64,000 nucleotides of DNA from Hypomyces perniciosus (taxonomy: Eukaryota; Ascomycota; Sordariomycetes; Hypocreales; Hypocreaceae), in assembly GCA_008477525.1 (NCBI GenBank), contig SPDT01000003.1:3534001-3598000 (forward strand). Direction: 5' to 3'. Made by a program: the position numbers and the translations under genes. The notes beneath the pieces are model-generated. The model had not been told where the DNA came from, did not search any database, and saw only the letters and a program-made list of their open reading frames with translations. Positions 63,925-64,000 of the stretch are shown one piece after another. Position 1 is the first letter of the stretch, and every line of letters begins with the position of its first letter.

Positions 63925-64000
63925 ATGGCGCCCAGGCCAGCTCTGATCGCCATTGGCCATGCGACATCTGGGTCAATTGGCACGGCGATTTCGACGGCCG
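63925..64000 (+). CDS. start of an unidentified gene, cut by the window edge
   Basis: An ATG at 63925 opens a frame reading MAPRPALIAIGHATSGSIGT that stays open to base 64000. An A at position -3 and the CT-rich leader fit a fungal start. Only 25 codons are visible, too few to assign a family; an opposing minus-strand frame covers the same bases. Confidence 0.35.
   Translation, partial: MAPRPALIAIGHATSGSIGTAISTA

Overview
The window is nuclear DNA of a filamentous ascomycete, most likely a Sordariomycete of the order Hypocreales. The evidence is short GT-AG introns (about 44-161 nt, several with CTAAC/CTGAC-like branch points), fungal-specific families (Zn2Cys6 regulator, GH64, Crh-like GH16, Ptm1-like membrane protein) and a multimodular peptide synthetase with the hallmarks of peptaibiotic synthetases. 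Species cannot be fixed from sequence alone; peptaibiotic producers such as Trichoderma, Tolypocladium or Purpureocillium are the natural comparison set.

Layout. Bases 1-10303 (minus strand) hold the 5' 10.2 kb of a giant synthetase that runs off the left edge. It is organised AT-T-C-A-T-C-A-T-C-A(start): a malonyl-type acyltransferase loading unit with no ketosynthase in front of it, followed by NRPS modules. The second adenylation domain has a nine-residue pocket of the kind reported for 2-aminoisobutyrate modules. About 7 kb of gene-poor DNA, with one tRNA-Arg(UCU), separates it from the rest of the window, so any partner genes of the cluster must lie left of base 1.

Bases 17283-23098 hold a secreted two-exon protein, a degraded gene remnant and a single-pass membrane protein with three tandem six-cysteine modules. 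Bases 24283-38133 are a dense housekeeping block: a CDK11-type kinase, a DUF7137-like surface protein, the mitochondrial complex I assembly methyltransferase NDUFAF7/MidA, a Ptm1/GPR107-like seven-TM protein, a U-box cyclophilin (PPIL2 type) and a Zn2Cys6 regulator. Bases 39695-42723 hold two cell-wall glucan enzymes (GH64 and GH16). A C2H2 regulator (44435-47083) and a Cdc25-type Ras exchange factor (52777-56515) face away from each other across 5.7 kb of non-coding DNA. The right end has a small hydrophilic protein, a secreted GDSL esterase, the SAGA subunit Sgf73 and the first codons of another gene.

The gene models below were built by hand: exon joins were chosen from splice signals, reading phase and family sequence. 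A striking non-coding feature is a 9-bp motif, TACTCCGTA (either strand), found about 20 times, always between genes.
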